A stretch of 61,657 nucleotides of DNA. Origin: Christensenellaceae bacterium (lineage in GTDB: Bacteria; Bacillota; Clostridia; Christensenellales; DTU072). Positions 1-8,280 of this stretch are shown here, one piece after another. The translations under genes were made by a program, and so were the position numbers. The notes beneath the pieces are model-generated. The model did no database searches. It was given only the letters and a program-made list of their open reading frames with translations, and had not been told where the DNA came from. The first letter of the stretch is position 1, and every line of letters starts with the position of its first letter. Location of the stretch: the NCBI GenBank assembly GCA_031259085.1, contig JAIRMA010000099.1, forward strand, positions 1 to 61,657, read 5' to 3'.

Positions 1-69
1 AATCGGTTTATTTGAGTTCTCATGCTCTGCTTGTTTTATTGTTGTTGCTGTTGTGTATTGGGCCTTCAT
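1..69 (-). CDS. 5' end of an unidentified gene running off the left edge
   Basis: An ATG (complement of 67-69) follows a GGGGGA ribosome-binding site at a 6-7 nt distance and opens a frame of 23 codons that is still open at base 1. The N-terminus reads MKAQYTTATTIKQAEHEN, which I do not recognise. It has the low-GC composition of the host rather than of the GC-rich patch to its right. The inverted repeat at 92-151 sits in its promoter region and could be its operator. The call rests only on the start site and the open frame, so it is weak. Confidence 0.4.
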   Translation of the reverse strand, partial: MKAQYTTATTIKQAEHENSNKPI

Positions 70-91
70 GGGTTGTCCCCCAACAAAGTAG

Positions 92-151
92 ATTGATTCG
101 ATCAGTATAAAAGTGACAAATTTCTAGATATACTGATCGTTTCAAATCAAT
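92..151. repeat. long inverted repeat at the edge of the GC-rich patch
   Basis: CGATCAGTATA at 99-109 is the exact complement of TATACTGATCG at 129-139, and an outer pair ATTGATT (92-98) / AATCAAT (145-151) extends it. It lies just where composition changes from AT-rich to GC-rich and next to the methyltransferase relic. It could be an operator of the leftward gene, an end of a mobile element, or a recombination site. Confidence 0.6.
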
Positions 152-893
152 TATACATCAACACCCAGAGGCGATAGGCCGCCCCGTCCGAATAGGGATT
201 TTGCAGCCATTTGACGATTTGCTTTTCTGACTTCGGCTTGCTGGTCTTTCTGATAACAAGGCGATGGATCTCCCAGACCTCCGACCAAAAAGCAATAACC
301 TCATCAGTAGGTTCTGGCGTTGCCAGCTCCGCACACCAATCGGGCGGGAAGCCTTGAAGCAAGGCACATTCAATCGGGGTTAGTCTGCGAACAACATATC
401 GTGACCGCTGCGGCAAAGCCACAGCCCCCAGACCCTTGGCTACAATGGTCGGCTGTTGCTCCTCTCTGACCGATGGCGTGAACTGTGCGTTCTCTCCCTG
501 GTTCATCACGGTCAATACCGTAGGCAGGGCTGTTTACAATGGGCGCGTCCTTGAAATCACGCGCTTGCAATGTCGGCGCTCTTTCCTCGCAGACCTGCGT
601 GTAGCAACCGGTGGTCATAGCGTAGGCGACTTGGTGCTGCTCCACGCCGTTGAGCGTCGGGCTGACATCTTCACTTACGCCGCTGCCTTTGCCTTTGTGG
701 CTGGGTTGCTGGCCGTTGCCCTCCAGCGCATAGCATGGGGATGTCTGGGCTATATAGGTCTGCTGTTTTGTGCCTCTACCAACAGTAAGTGCGCGGTTCT
801 GCCTTCCAAATCACGAACCTCATCTCTTTGATTTTGTGTGAACGCTACCAACACCTGACCGCCGTTGCCGGTTTGTTTACGCACAGAGATCTA
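147..893 (-). pseudogene. C-5 cytosine DNA methyltransferase, C-terminal relic (frameshifted)
   Basis: Read on the minus strand, three frames carry consecutive pieces of one protein. First comes a piece with RKQTGNGGQVLVAF and NQRDEVRDL. Then, after a shift near 790, GRGTKQQTYIAQ through VAYAMTTGCYTQ to PAYGIDRD. Then, after a shift near 510, NQGENAQFTPSVREEQ through RRLTPIECALLQGFPPDW, which is the conserved motif IX/X region of phage-type cytosine-5 methylases. The catalytic PCQ part is absent. The 5' end is cut at about 890, next to the toxin-antitoxin promoter. The GC-rich composition differs from the rest of the window, so this is a remnant of a transferred phage or conjugative element. 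It is not expected to be functional. Confidence 0.75.
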
Positions 894-912
894 CATCCCC
901 CTACCCTTTGAA

Positions 913-957
913 AATCGAACGATTTCTATTGACAATATCGTGCGATTGGCGTATAAT
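913..957 (+). promoter_or_regulatory. toxin-antitoxin promoter with two palindromic operators
   Basis: TTGACA (929-934) and TATAAT (952-957) are separated by 17 bp. Two copies of the palindrome ATCG-NN-CGAT occur at 914-923 and 937-946, spaced 23 bp (about two helical turns) and flanking the -35 box. This is the arrangement expected for autorepression by a Phd-type antitoxin. The leader also has a TTCGGA/TCCGAA inverted repeat. Confidence 0.8.
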
Positions 958-1018
958 AACATTAAATTCGGAAATCATAAATCATAAATATTGTCCGAAA
1001 TTAAAAGGAGGAATGGAT

Positions 1019-1249
1019 ATGTTAGTGACTGCCACAGAGTTCAAAAGCAACATCGGCAGGTATCTCTCGCTGGTGTCCACCGAGGACATCTTTATAACCA
1101 AGAACGGCAAAACCGTTGCGCGGCTTTCCAGTGCCAAGCAGAACAAGGTGGACATCATCAAGTCGCTGCTCGGTTCCGTCCCGGACGGCGGCACAACGCT
1201 TGAACAGACCAAGGCGGAACGGAGGGCGCGTTATGAAACTGCTGATTGA
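1019..1249 (+). CDS. Phd/YefM-family antitoxin
   Basis: This is a 76-aa protein beginning MLVTATEFKSNIGRYLSL, which matches the Phd/YefM DNA-binding fold: a short beta strand, a helix, then ITKNGKTVARL. It should bind and neutralise the PIN toxin encoded just downstream and repress its own promoter through the two ATCG-NN-CGAT sites upstream. The start at 1019 is preferred over the ATG at 1013 because the AAGGAGG site at 1005-1011 is 7 nt from 1019 but only 1 nt from 1013. A longer frame open from 908 would read through the promoter and is rejected. Its last 17 bases overlap the toxin start, which suggests translational coupling. GC content is higher than in the host genes, consistent with acquisition. 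Confidence 0.85.
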   Translation: MLVTATEFKSNIGRYLSLVSTEDIFITKNGKTVARLSSAKQNKVDIIKSLLGSVPDGGTTLEQTKAERRARYETAD

Positions 1250-1643
1250 CACGAACGTCATTCTTGACGCGCTCATGCACCGCGAGCCGTGGGCGGACTC
1301 CGCCGGGGAAGTATTGCTTGCCGTGGCGGAGGAAAAGGCGGATGGGTTTGTTACCGCAAGCTCCTTCACAGACCTGTACTACATTTTGCGCAAGCACACC
1401 AAAGACGACGAGCAAACCCGGCAGACGCTGCTCGGACTTCTTGCCGTCATCAACGTGCTAGATGTAAACGGCAGCGATTGCGAAAAGGCGTTTGAGCTGC
1501 CATTGGGTGATTATGAGGACGCGCTGCAAGCCTCCTGCGCCAAGCGGCACAGGGTAGACCACATTGTCACCCGCGATGAAAAGCATTACGAAGGCTCGCC
1601 CGTTAAGATTATATCGCCTAAGGACATCCTTAAAAAACTATAA
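1233..1643 (+). CDS. PIN-domain ribonuclease toxin (VapC-like)
   Basis: The 136-aa product starts MKLLIDTNVILDAL, the usual opening of PIN nucleases. The metal-binding acidic residues can be placed at D6 (IDTN), D47 (SSFTDLYY), D96 (YEDAL) and D115 (TRDEKH). Proteins of this type cut RNA, often tRNA or rRNA, when freed from their antitoxin. The start overlaps the antitoxin end by 17 bp, the normal antitoxin-first order of Phd/PIN pairs. The frame is full-length and undamaged, unlike the methylase relic upstream, so the pair is probably still functional and may stabilise the region. The target RNA cannot be told from sequence. Confidence 0.85.
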   Translation: MKLLIDTNVILDALMHREPWADSAGEVLLAVAEEKADGFVTASSFTDLYYILRKHTKDDEQTRQTLLGLLAVINVLDVNGSDCEKAFELPLGDYEDALQASCAKRHRVDHIVTRDEKHYEGSPVKIISPKDILKKL

Positions 1644-2055
1644 CCCGCAATGCAGTGTCTCTTCAATCGGTTTGACATTCGCCAATGCGCCTTTTTACGC
1701 TCTCATCAGCTTTGACTCATACCACTCTTTTGACACAGGCAAAGACTCTCTTGAGCCATATCTCACCGCTCAAAAAAAAACTGGCGTTCTCGCTGTATCA
1801 AAGCAGGGGGTTTATAAAGGCTTTTGGCGGCAATATGCCAAAAGAAAGACTTGGTAGTTGATGTCAGCCGCCCAGACGGCAAAGAGGGGTGACTGTGCGT
1901 GGTTAAAATCAACTGTTATCGCCACCCTCCCATTCTGTTAACCTATTTGTGTCAGGGGTTTGCCTTATCATTTTGTGGTAGGTTTGCTCTTAAAAATCAT
2001 AAGGCTTATGAGTTTTTTTTCTTTTTTTTTGCGCTCCTTTTTTTTAAGTAATCTT
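1644..2055. other. intergenic stretch, no supported gene
   Basis: Some open frames occur but none has a start site or a recognisable product. Composition falls from GC-rich to AT-rich across it, so the right edge of the imported patch lies here. A small TCATAAG-G-CTTATGA inverted repeat (1997-2011) followed by a T run at 2013-2020 could act as a weak plus-strand terminator for the toxin transcript. Confidence 0.5.
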
Positions 2056-3726
2056 TTATAAAAGCTCCCCCGCCGTTTCTCCTGTTTTAATATTAAATTT
2101 TAGTGTCTTTTCCATTGGGCTTTCTGATTCTGTATATGTTATTTTTATTGTTTCTTTGTCTACAAACTCGGCAATAATCACCTTTGTTTCTGTTTTTGTA
2201 AAAGCCTTTTTTAAAAAGGAGATTTCTCTATCTTCATATTTTCCTGCATCATCTGATATAAATAACACATTCCCAAACATATTGTTAATTTTTGCAAGTA
2301 GATGTTTTTGCTTCTGTGTGAATTTAAGATTAATGTCTCTCAAGAAAAACACATCTGGGTCATTTACAAAAAATCTATTATTTAAATGCCGTCTGAAAAT
2401 TGTATTTGTTATTGCGTTTTTGGCACTTGGTATTTCACAATTTATATGTAGCTTATTATAATACCTGCCTTTAAATGACAAATCTACGTCACAACTGATT
2501 CTACAGGCATCTACATAACCAAAAGCAGATCCTAGTGGTACACCACAGCCTAACATTAATTTATCACCTACACATTCTCTTAAAAAAGCCATAGCATAGT
2601 CCATTATAGCGCCTCTTGATTTGCCATTGCGTGGTTGCATACATTGACTATATAAGAAATCTAGTTTTACCATGTCGTATTTCCAATCGTCTAGAACTAC
2701 ATTAAAAACATTTTTAATGTGCTGTCTAACTTCTGGATTATATATGTCTAGTGTATAAGCTCCGCCCCAACCTGCACAACCCAAAAGAGGTTTGCCAGAC
2801 TTGTTTTTTATAAGCCAGTCAGGATGTTCCTTCGCTGTTTTTGATTTGCGTTGAACATTGAATGGAGCAAGCCAAATTCCTGCTAAATATCCTTTATCAT
2901 GTATCTTATCCGCTATATATTTCATCCCCCGCGGGAACTTTTCAGACTTGTCTAACCAATCCCCTACAAAGGTCTCGTATCCATCATCTATTTGAAATAT
3001 AGAAACTTTTTCTTTACAGCGATCTAAGCCATCTAAGTCTCGCAGTATAATATTTTCATCTATTTTTTGAAAATAATTGTACCAGGACGTATAGCCCGTT
3101 AATAAATTAATTCTCGGCTTTTTATATCCTGCTTCTTTTACATAGCGATCAAATGCGTTTTCATAATTATCTTTATATATACGAACATTAATTATTTCTG
3201 TAGGCTCTTTAATAACTAATCCATCTATATCTTTTGATAGAGTTAGTGTGTCTTGATTCATATCTGCAGTTATTAAAGTAAATCCTTCTTTTTCTGATAA
3301 TGAACCTATTAATTCAATTTCTGAACCCTCTCTTATATAAGCATAAGTATAACTAGTAATTACACCAGGCTTTTTTGAATGATGCCTAAATAAATAATCC
3401 CCAGAAATTGCGGCTAATGGTTTTAAAGGCCTTAATATATCTGCTATTTTTGTTAATCTGTCTTCCTTATCATTCATGGAATACTCTCGACTTGTGGTCC
3501 ATGACTGATAACCGTTTGCAAAAAATTTAGACTCTTTTTTAAATACTCTTTTAAACTCGAGTGATAAATTGCTGAGTTTTATTTCGGTTTTTGGGATTAT
3601 AAAAAGACTAATACCTTCTGAAATTTTACAAGTGACTTTTAACTGTTCTGTTTCAAACGTTGTCTGTTTTGTTTTTTCATCTCCCACATAATATTCGATT
3701 TTAAAACTTCCTTCTTTAAAGTCCAC
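2056..3726 (-). CDS. alpha-galactosidase-like glycoside hydrolase (GH36)
   Basis: The 556-aa protein, without a signal peptide, is a probable cytoplasmic retaining alpha-galactosidase that hydrolyses terminal alpha-galactosyl groups. Diagnostic segments are NGYQSW (about 71-76), LLTGYTSWYNY (about 208-218), FQIDDGYE (about 244-251), GIWLAPF, KLDFLYS with the likely nucleophile D356, and RISCDVD with the likely acid/base D413. It is shorter than the roughly 700 residues of many GH36 enzymes. The start is a GTG with AAGGAGC 7-8 nt upstream. It is divergent from a sodium:solute symporter at 4085, so uptake and cleavage of a galactoside could be linked, though the symporter substrate is unknown. 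Other alpha-glycosidase specificities within clan GH-D are possible. Confidence 0.85.
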   Translation of the reverse strand: MDFKEGSFKIEYYVGDEKTKQTTFETEQLKVTCKISEGISLFIIPKTEIKLSNLSLEFKRVFKKESKFFANGYQSWTTSREYSMNDKEDRLTKIADILRPLKPLAAISGDYLFRHHSKKPGVITSYTYAYIREGSEIELIGSLSEKEGFTLITADMNQDTLTLSKDIDGLVIKEPTEIINVRIYKDNYENAFDRYVKEAGYKKPRINLLTGYTSWYNYFQKIDENIILRDLDGLDRCKEKVSIFQIDDGYETFVGDWLDKSEKFPRGMKYIADKIHDKGYLAGIWLAPFNVQRKSKTAKEHPDWLIKNKSGKPLLGCAGWGGAYTLDIYNPEVRQHIKNVFNVVLDDWKYDMVKLDFLYSQCMQPRNGKSRGAIMDYAMAFLRECVGDKLMLGCGVPLGSAFGYVDACRISCDVDLSFKGRYYNKLHINCEIPSAKNAITNTIFRRHLNNRFFVNDPDVFFLRDINLKFTQKQKHLLAKINNMFGNVLFISDDAGKYEDREISFLKKAFTKTETKVIIAEFVDKETIKITYTESESPMEKTLKFNIKTGETAGELL

Positions 3727-3839
3727 TGTTGTAGCTCCTTTTTGTTTGCTTTTATTGCTTTTTTGTTAATAAAACTTTGTCTTTTTTTACAAGACACAAT
3801 AAACTATTATTACGGCTTATTCATTCTGCATTGTTTAGA

Positions 3840-3868
3840 ATTATATCATAACAACTAGCTTTTTTCAA
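3840..3868 (-). promoter_or_regulatory. promoter of the GH36 gene
   Basis: On the minus strand TTGAAA (complement of 3863-3868), a 17-bp spacer, then TATAAT (complement of 3840-3845). The start codon is about 115 nt downstream. Confidence 0.65.
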
Positions 3869-4000
3869 GATACATCTCCTGTGCCTGTTCTCTTAAAAGC
3901 TCTTTCTTTTACTCTTATTTACTAATTATTTACAATTTTTTAGATTTCCTCTTTTATATTGAAAAAACGCGCTTTTTATTTTATAATTATGTTTGCTATT

Positions 4001-4029
4001 TTGACTTTTTAAAGAGTCTATTGTAGAAT
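4001..4029 (+). promoter_or_regulatory. promoter of the symporter gene with overlapping palindrome
   Basis: TTGACT (4001-4006), 17 bp, TAGAAT (4024-4029). An imperfect palindrome GACTTTTTAAAGAGTC at 4003-4018 overlaps the -35 box and spacer and could be an operator. Confidence 0.6.
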
Positions 4030-4084
4030 ATTTTAAAAGCATTTCTGGTGTTCACCGTTTGTTTTAGTTTATAGAGGAAAACAT

Positions 4085-5692
4085 ATGGCTTCTTTAATTG
4101 CAGCAACTGATTCATGGTCTGCATTCTTAATATTAACATTGTATCTTGCGTCTATGGTCGTTATAAGTATTGTTTCTCGCAGACGCTCAGCTTCCTTGGG
4201 AAGTTTTTATCTTTCTAATCGGGGTTTAGGCGGGTGGATGTCTGCCTTCGCATACGGAACAACCTATTTCTCCGCTGTTGTTTTTATTGGTTATGCAGGA
4301 CGCTTTGGCTTAAGCATGGGTCTTTCTTCTTTCTGGATTGGTGTTTCAAATGCACTAATAGGCGCTCTTTTAGCATGGGTTATTCTTGCAAAGCGCACAA
4401 GACGCATGACAATAAACCTCAACACCTCAACAATGCCAGAATTTTTTGAAAAGCGCTATAATCATCCCAAAATAAAGCTGTATAGTTCTGTTGTTATTTT
4501 TATCTTGCTTATCCCTTATTCTACATCTGTTTACCAGGGCCTAGGGTACATTATAGAATCTGTTTTCAATATTCCTTTTGAATGGTGTGTCATTATCATG
4601 GCGGTTATAACAGCCTTGTATCTTTTTACAGGTGGATACTTTGCAGAAGCTCTGTCTGATTTCATACAGGGCATTATCATGATACTAGGTGTAGGTCTTT
4701 TATTGATTTTTATGTTTTCCTCAAGCCAAGTTTCTGGAAACACTGGTATTCAAAAATTAACAGATCTCGGGTATGGATTTTTTCCTTCATATAACTCCGC
4801 CTCAGGAAAAATTATAGACTCGCCTGGCTTTAATTTGATTATTATGATCCTTCTTACTTCATTTGGAATTTGGAGTCTACCCCAGGCTATACACAAATTC
4901 CATACAATTAAAAGTAATTCTGCGATTAAGAAAGGCACGATAGTTAGTGCTGTTTTTGCTTTAATTATAGGTGGCGGTGCTTATTTAAATGGCGGTTTTG
5001 CTCGTCTCTTTTTCCCAAATGGTGCGCCAGAAAATAATACTGATCTCGTTATAACAGGCATGTTTGATTTAGCAAATTTCAATCCTGCTTTATTAGGACT
5101 AATCGGTGTTTTAGTTCTTTCTGCTAGCATGTCTACTCTTGCTGCCCTTTCCTTATCTAGCGCTTCAACTGTTTCTATAGACATATATAAAGGCTACATT
5201 AAAAAAGATGCAAGTGACCAAAAAGTAAAGTCTCTCATGAGATTACTTTGCTTGTTCTTTATATTCCTATCAGCCATACTTGCAATAAAACGAATTGACG
5301 CCATTGTAACACTTATGTCTCTTAGTTGGGGTACTATTGCTGGTTGTTTTATTGGCCCTTACATTTATGGTTTGTATAGTAAAAAAACTACGGCGACGGC
5401 GGCACTCGTGTCTATCTCGTCTGGCTTAATAGTTACACTCACCCTTGTTTTAGTCTTTGGTTTTACTGAGTCCCCATCAAACTCAACTTTTGGGGTTGTT
5501 TTGAAAACAGGGGTTTCCAGAGCTCCGTTAATTGGTGTTATTGCAATGGCTTTGTCTATGATCATAACGCCTATTGTTAGTCTTTTCACAAAAAAACCAA
5601 GTGACTCTTTGTTAAGGAAAGCCTTTAATTTAAAAGAACCTATTCCTGACGATGATCCATATTTTATTGAAGATGCGGTAGATTTAGATTAA
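4085..5692 (+). CDS. sodium:solute symporter (SSS family)
   Basis: A 535-aa polytopic membrane protein of the SSS/SGLT type with about 13 hydrophobic segments. The family signature region around SAFAYGTTYFSAVVFIGYAG (about residues 54-73) and the stretch YLFTGGYFAEALSDFIQG (about 179-196) match sodium-coupled transporters of sugars, amino acids or carboxylates. AGAGGA lies 6 nt before the ATG. It is the first gene of a likely three-gene run (symporter, DUF421, DUF4363). It diverges from the GH36 gene, which makes a sugar substrate plausible but unproven. The hydrophilic C-terminus is acidic (DDDPYFIEDAVDLD). Confidence 0.85.
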   Translation: MASLIAATDSWSAFLILTLYLASMVVISIVSRRRSASLGSFYLSNRGLGGWMSAFAYGTTYFSAVVFIGYAGRFGLSMGLSSFWIGVSNALIGALLAWVILAKRTRRMTINLNTSTMPEFFEKRYNHPKIKLYSSVVIFILLIPYSTSVYQGLGYIIESVFNIPFEWCVIIMAVITALYLFTGGYFAEALSDFIQGIIMILGVGLLLIFMFSSSQVSGNTGIQKLTDLGYGFFPSYNSASGKIIDSPGFNLIIMILLTSFGIWSLPQAIHKFHTIKSNSAIKKGTIVSAVFALIIGGGAYLNGGFARLFFPNGAPENNTDLVITGMFDLANFNPALLGLIGVLVLSASMSTLAALSLSSASTVSIDIYKGYIKKDASDQKVKSLMRLLCLFFIFLSAILAIKRIDAIVTLMSLSWGTIAGCFIGPYIYGLYSKKTTATAALVSISSGLIVTLTLVLVFGFTESPSNSTFGVVLKTGVSRAPLIGVIAMALSMIITPIVSLFTKKPSDSLLRKAFNLKEPIPDDDPYFIEDAVDLD

Positions 5693-5741
5693 ACACAAGA
5701 ATCTTTAGCATAACTATTTTTTTTATGGTTATACTATGTAA

Positions 5742-6416
5742 ATGCTTGTGTTTATTGCGAGAACAGCGTTTATATTCGTTTTCTTTCTCATTATAATCCG
5801 CTTGATGGGAAAACGTCAGCTTGGAGAATTACAGCCTATAGAATTTGTTATAACACTAATCTTAGCTGAGCTTGCTTGTGTTCCTATGCAGGAAATATCA
5901 ATACCCCTTTTGTATGGACTTATTCCTATTTCTGTAATTTTTGCAATTCATTTCTTTATTAGCGCTTTCTCTTCAAAGTCTATCAAATTCAGAAAGTTTT
6001 TAAATGGCTCTCCAATAGTTGTTATTGATAAAAATGGGCTTAACTACAAATCTATTAAAAAATTAAACATGAGTGTAAACGATATCTTAGATAGTTTAAG
6101 AGATCGCGATTGTTTTAGTATAGAGCAGGTTTCCATCGCAATTGTCGAAACTACTGGAAAGTTATCTGTTTTGAAAAACCCTAATGTTTTGCCCCCAAAA
6201 ACTCTACCTATTACTATCATTTTAGAAGGTATCTTCTTAAATAATAATGCTCTTCTTGTTAATACTACAAAATGTGAGATTTTAGCTTTTCTCACTAATG
6301 AAAATTTGAAATTAGAGGATGTTCTGTTGTTAACAATTGAAGAAGCAAAAATTTTTATTCAACCAAAACATCAAAAGTTTTTTTCTTTCCAGATTGGGCA
6401 GTCTTATGAAATTTAA
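5742..6416 (+). CDS. DUF421 membrane protein (YetF family)
   Basis: The 224-aa protein has three N-terminal membrane helices (about 1-80) with the family hallmark LMGKRQLGELQPIEFVITL. A cytoplasmic DUF421 domain follows, including GSPIVVIDKNGLN, NDILDSLRDRDCFSIEQVSIAIVE and LSVLKNP. Family members occur widely in Bacillota, some linked to sporulation or stress, without a known reaction. No clear Shine-Dalgarno precedes the ATG, and a TATACT hexamer lies only 5 nt upstream of it. This gene may therefore be read by coupling to the symporter or from a near-leaderless transcript. It overlaps the next gene by 11 bp, as DUF421-DUF4363 pairs commonly do. Confidence 0.85.
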   Translation: MLVFIARTAFIFVFFLIIIRLMGKRQLGELQPIEFVITLILAELACVPMQEISIPLLYGLIPISVIFAIHFFISAFSSKSIKFRKFLNGSPIVVIDKNGLNYKSIKKLNMSVNDILDSLRDRDCFSIEQVSIAIVETTGKLSVLKNPNVLPPKTLPITIILEGIFLNNNALLVNTTKCEILAFLTNENLKLEDVLLLTIEEAKIFIQPKHQKFFSFQIGQSYEI

Positions 6417-6780
6417 GCTCCTCGTTGCTGTTTTATTAACCTTTGTTCTCCTTTTTGGAGGACTCCTACATGATTTCTACATTAAACATGTTTTTACGGA
6501 AATGAGTGATGCCATTTTAAAGATAGAAAATGTTTCTGATAATAATTATAATTTAGACGCCGTTAATGAGGCTCTCCATATATGGAGGAAACATTCTAAA
6601 ATTCTTATTTCTATATTGCCTCATAATAATCTCTTCGAAATAGAATATATCTTTGGAGAAATCATTGGAGCTCTTGAGGCAAAAGATTTAAAATCAGCCA
6701 CAGCTCAAATTAATAGACTAAAGCATGCTTGTCTCATTATTTCTAATATGTTTATTTTTAATATGGAAAACTTGCTGTGA
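6406..6780 (+). CDS. DUF4363 family small membrane-anchored protein
   Basis: The 124-aa protein has one N-terminal transmembrane helix (about 4-20). A helical extracytoplasmic part follows, including EALHIWRKHSKILISILPHNNLFEIEYIFGEIIG in two blocks, typical of DUF4363. It starts inside the end of the DUF421 gene (11-bp overlap, different frame), and that pairing is itself part of the evidence. The likely Shine-Dalgarno is weak, so translation probably depends on coupling. An in-frame ATG at 6337 exists but would add residues encoded inside DUF421 and would bury the membrane anchor. Function is unknown; it probably works with the DUF421 protein in the membrane. Confidence 0.75.
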   Translation: MKFKLLVAVLLTFVLLFGGLLHDFYIKHVFTEMSDAILKIENVSDNNYNLDAVNEALHIWRKHSKILISILPHNNLFEIEYIFGEIIGALEAKDLKSATAQINRLKHACLIISNMFIFNMENLL

Positions 6781-7394
6781 TTTTAAATCTAACTTTTTTC
6801 ATTAATAACTATTTAAAACCTTTTCAGATTAACAATTTTCACACAATCTTTATTATTCCCTGATAGCTCTTTTCTGACCTTTTGCCAATGTAATTAATAC
6901 CTTTAACATAGTTTTATATAACCCAAATTTATATCCATGTTCAGCGATGCTGCGAGTTTAAAGTGTGTTGGCAATCCTCCCTTTTAAATCACTATATCAA
7001 CAGATACTAAACCCGTATTTACCTGTAGTAGAATTCTTTGAGCGCTTTAAGCATTAAATTAATAGAGAGCACAAAAACAATGCTGATGAGACACGTAGAA
7101 GGCTCAAAAAAACTTCAATGTGGCTAACCGTGTACAATTTTTGATATTTGTTTTTTAAAGTTTGATTTGCCCTGTTTTTTGCCGCTTTTAAAGGTTCACC
7201 CGCAAAGACATTTATAGCGGCGTGTGAATAATAAAATGGTGCGAAGGATTGTCACTCATTTCTGTGCGGGTTTCGCTTTTTTTCGCAAAAATTAAATTTT
7301 TTTACTTCGTTATTATAGTTTAAGACATAATAATCTAGGTTTTTTTTTGCTTTTTTATTATTCCTTTGGAAAACCTATTTTTAAAAACCTATTT
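6781..7394. other. intergenic stretch, no supported gene
   Basis: About 610 bp between convergent genes. No open frame with a start site is seen. A TAGGTTTT / AAAACCTA inverted repeat lies at about 7336-7380 near the folT stop codon, without a clear terminator shape. Slightly GC-richer pieces at 7080-7280 may be remains of a lost gene, but I recognise nothing. Confidence 0.5.
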
Positions 7395-7946
7395 TTATGT
7401 TTTCATGACGCTCTTATATCCTGTGAAAGGTAATACTTTATTTTTTATAGGGTGATAAATTGCTATTGAAACTACTATATTTAAAATTAACACAGGTGCT
7501 TGGGTTGCAATTCTAGTAAGTAGATATATATCAAAGGCCTTAGATCCTGACATGTATATATAATATATTGCTGTAGAATTAATAGCTATAGTACAAATGA
7601 AAAAAATTAAAATATAGCTCGCACAAATCTTAACATTTTCTTTTAGTCCTGTATTTTTAAAAACCACACCAATTATTAAACCCATTAAGCCTGATGCTAT
7701 TGTGAAAACTGGATAATAGATCCCTTGTGGCGCTATTATAAATCCAACGGTGTCTCCAATAATACCTGTTAAAAGACCAGACATTGCTCCGAATAAGGAC
7801 CCTGCTAAAAAAATTGGTATGTATGAAAATGTTATCTTTGCTATCACTATGTTTATTTCAATAGCGTTTAAAGCCACACTTAATGCTGATAATAACCCTG
7901 TGTATACTATATTTTGTAGATATTTTTTTGTGTTTGTTTTCTTCAA
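7395..7946 (-). CDS. folT: ECF transporter S component, folate-type
   Basis: The 183-aa integral membrane protein has about six hydrophobic segments. It has the S-component layout, with SYIPIFLAGSLFGAMSGLLTGIIGDTVGF and an APQGIYYPVFT loop that fits the FolT group. It should bind folate and pass it across the membrane with the shared EcfA/A'/T module, which is not in this window. A tetrahydrofolate riboswitch at 8038-8136 in its leader strongly supports folate as the ligand. The start is a TTG (complement of 7944-7946) with an AAGGAGG site 6 nt upstream. That site is partly paired in a hairpin at 7953-7986, so translation is the likely point of control. Confidence 0.88.
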   Translation of the reverse strand: MKKTNTKKYLQNIVYTGLLSALSVALNAIEINIVIAKITFSYIPIFLAGSLFGAMSGLLTGIIGDTVGFIIAPQGIYYPVFTIASGLMGLIIGVVFKNTGLKENVKICASYILIFFICTIAINSTAIYYIYMSGSKAFDIYLLTRIATQAPVLILNIVVSIAIYHPIKNKVLPFTGYKSVMKT

Positions 7947-7952
7947 AAAAAA

Positions 7953-7986
7953 CCTCCTTTCTCTGAGTTTTTCTCAGGCAAAAGAG
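7953..7986 (-). promoter_or_regulatory. hairpin sequestering the folT ribosome-binding site
   Basis: On the minus strand CTCTTT, then CTGAG-AAAAA-CTCAG, then AGAAAGGAGG. The inner stem CTGAG/CTCAG is perfect and the outer CTCTTT can pair with the AAAGGAG Shine-Dalgarno. This is a plausible translational expression platform for the riboswitch upstream. Confidence 0.55.
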
Positions 7987-8037
7987 AGTTCCATAGCAAA
8001 CTAAAATAGATGTGTAAAACATCTAAAATAAAATTTT

Positions 8038-8136
8038 ACAACGGATGCAATTGGTTACCGCAACTCTTTTATTTTTAGTTTTCGTCTGAAAACAACATCC
8101 CATTTTTCAGCACTTAACGCAACCAATCTACTCTGA
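8038..8136 (-). ncRNA. tetrahydrofolate (THF) riboswitch
   Basis: The minus strand carries the conserved core of the folT THF riboswitch in order: AGAGTAGATTGG, GCGTTAAGTG, GGGATG, GTTGCGGT and CCAATTGCATCCG. The pairing ATTGGTT...AACCAAT closes the long-range stem. The element lies between a minus-strand promoter (8144-8172) and the folT start. Binding of reduced folates is known to reduce expression of downstream folate uptake genes. Here the ligand-responsive step is probably exposure of the ribosome-binding site. Confidence 0.9.
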
Positions 8137-8143
8137 TTTTTTA

Positions 8144-8172
8144 ATTATAATCTTTTTTGTTTTTTAAGTCAA
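8144..8172 (-). promoter_or_regulatory. promoter of folT and its riboswitch
   Basis: Minus strand TTGACT (complement of 8167-8172), 17 bp, TATAAT (complement of 8144-8149). The riboswitch begins about 8 nt downstream of the -10 box. Confidence 0.75.
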
Positions 8173-8198
8173 ATTATTCTTATAACAAACTATTTCTC

Positions 8199-8227
8199 TT
8201 GTTTAAATGTTTTTTATATGCTATTAT
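8199..8227 (+). promoter_or_regulatory. promoter of nagB
   Basis: TTGTTT (8199-8204), 17 bp, TATTAT (8222-8227), about 53 nt before the ATG. Confidence 0.55.
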
Positions 8228-8280
8228 TAAGTATCTTCTAATACAAAATTTTTATACTTGCGGTTTTTTGGGGTTTTTAA

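Noticed and set aside
436-831. 131-codon plus-strand open frame
   Set aside because: It is the complement of the methyltransferase relic, whose conserved motifs are read on the minus strand.
1564-1857. 97-codon plus-strand open frame after the toxin
   Set aside because: It begins inside the toxin gene in another frame, has no ribosome-binding site and no recognisable product.
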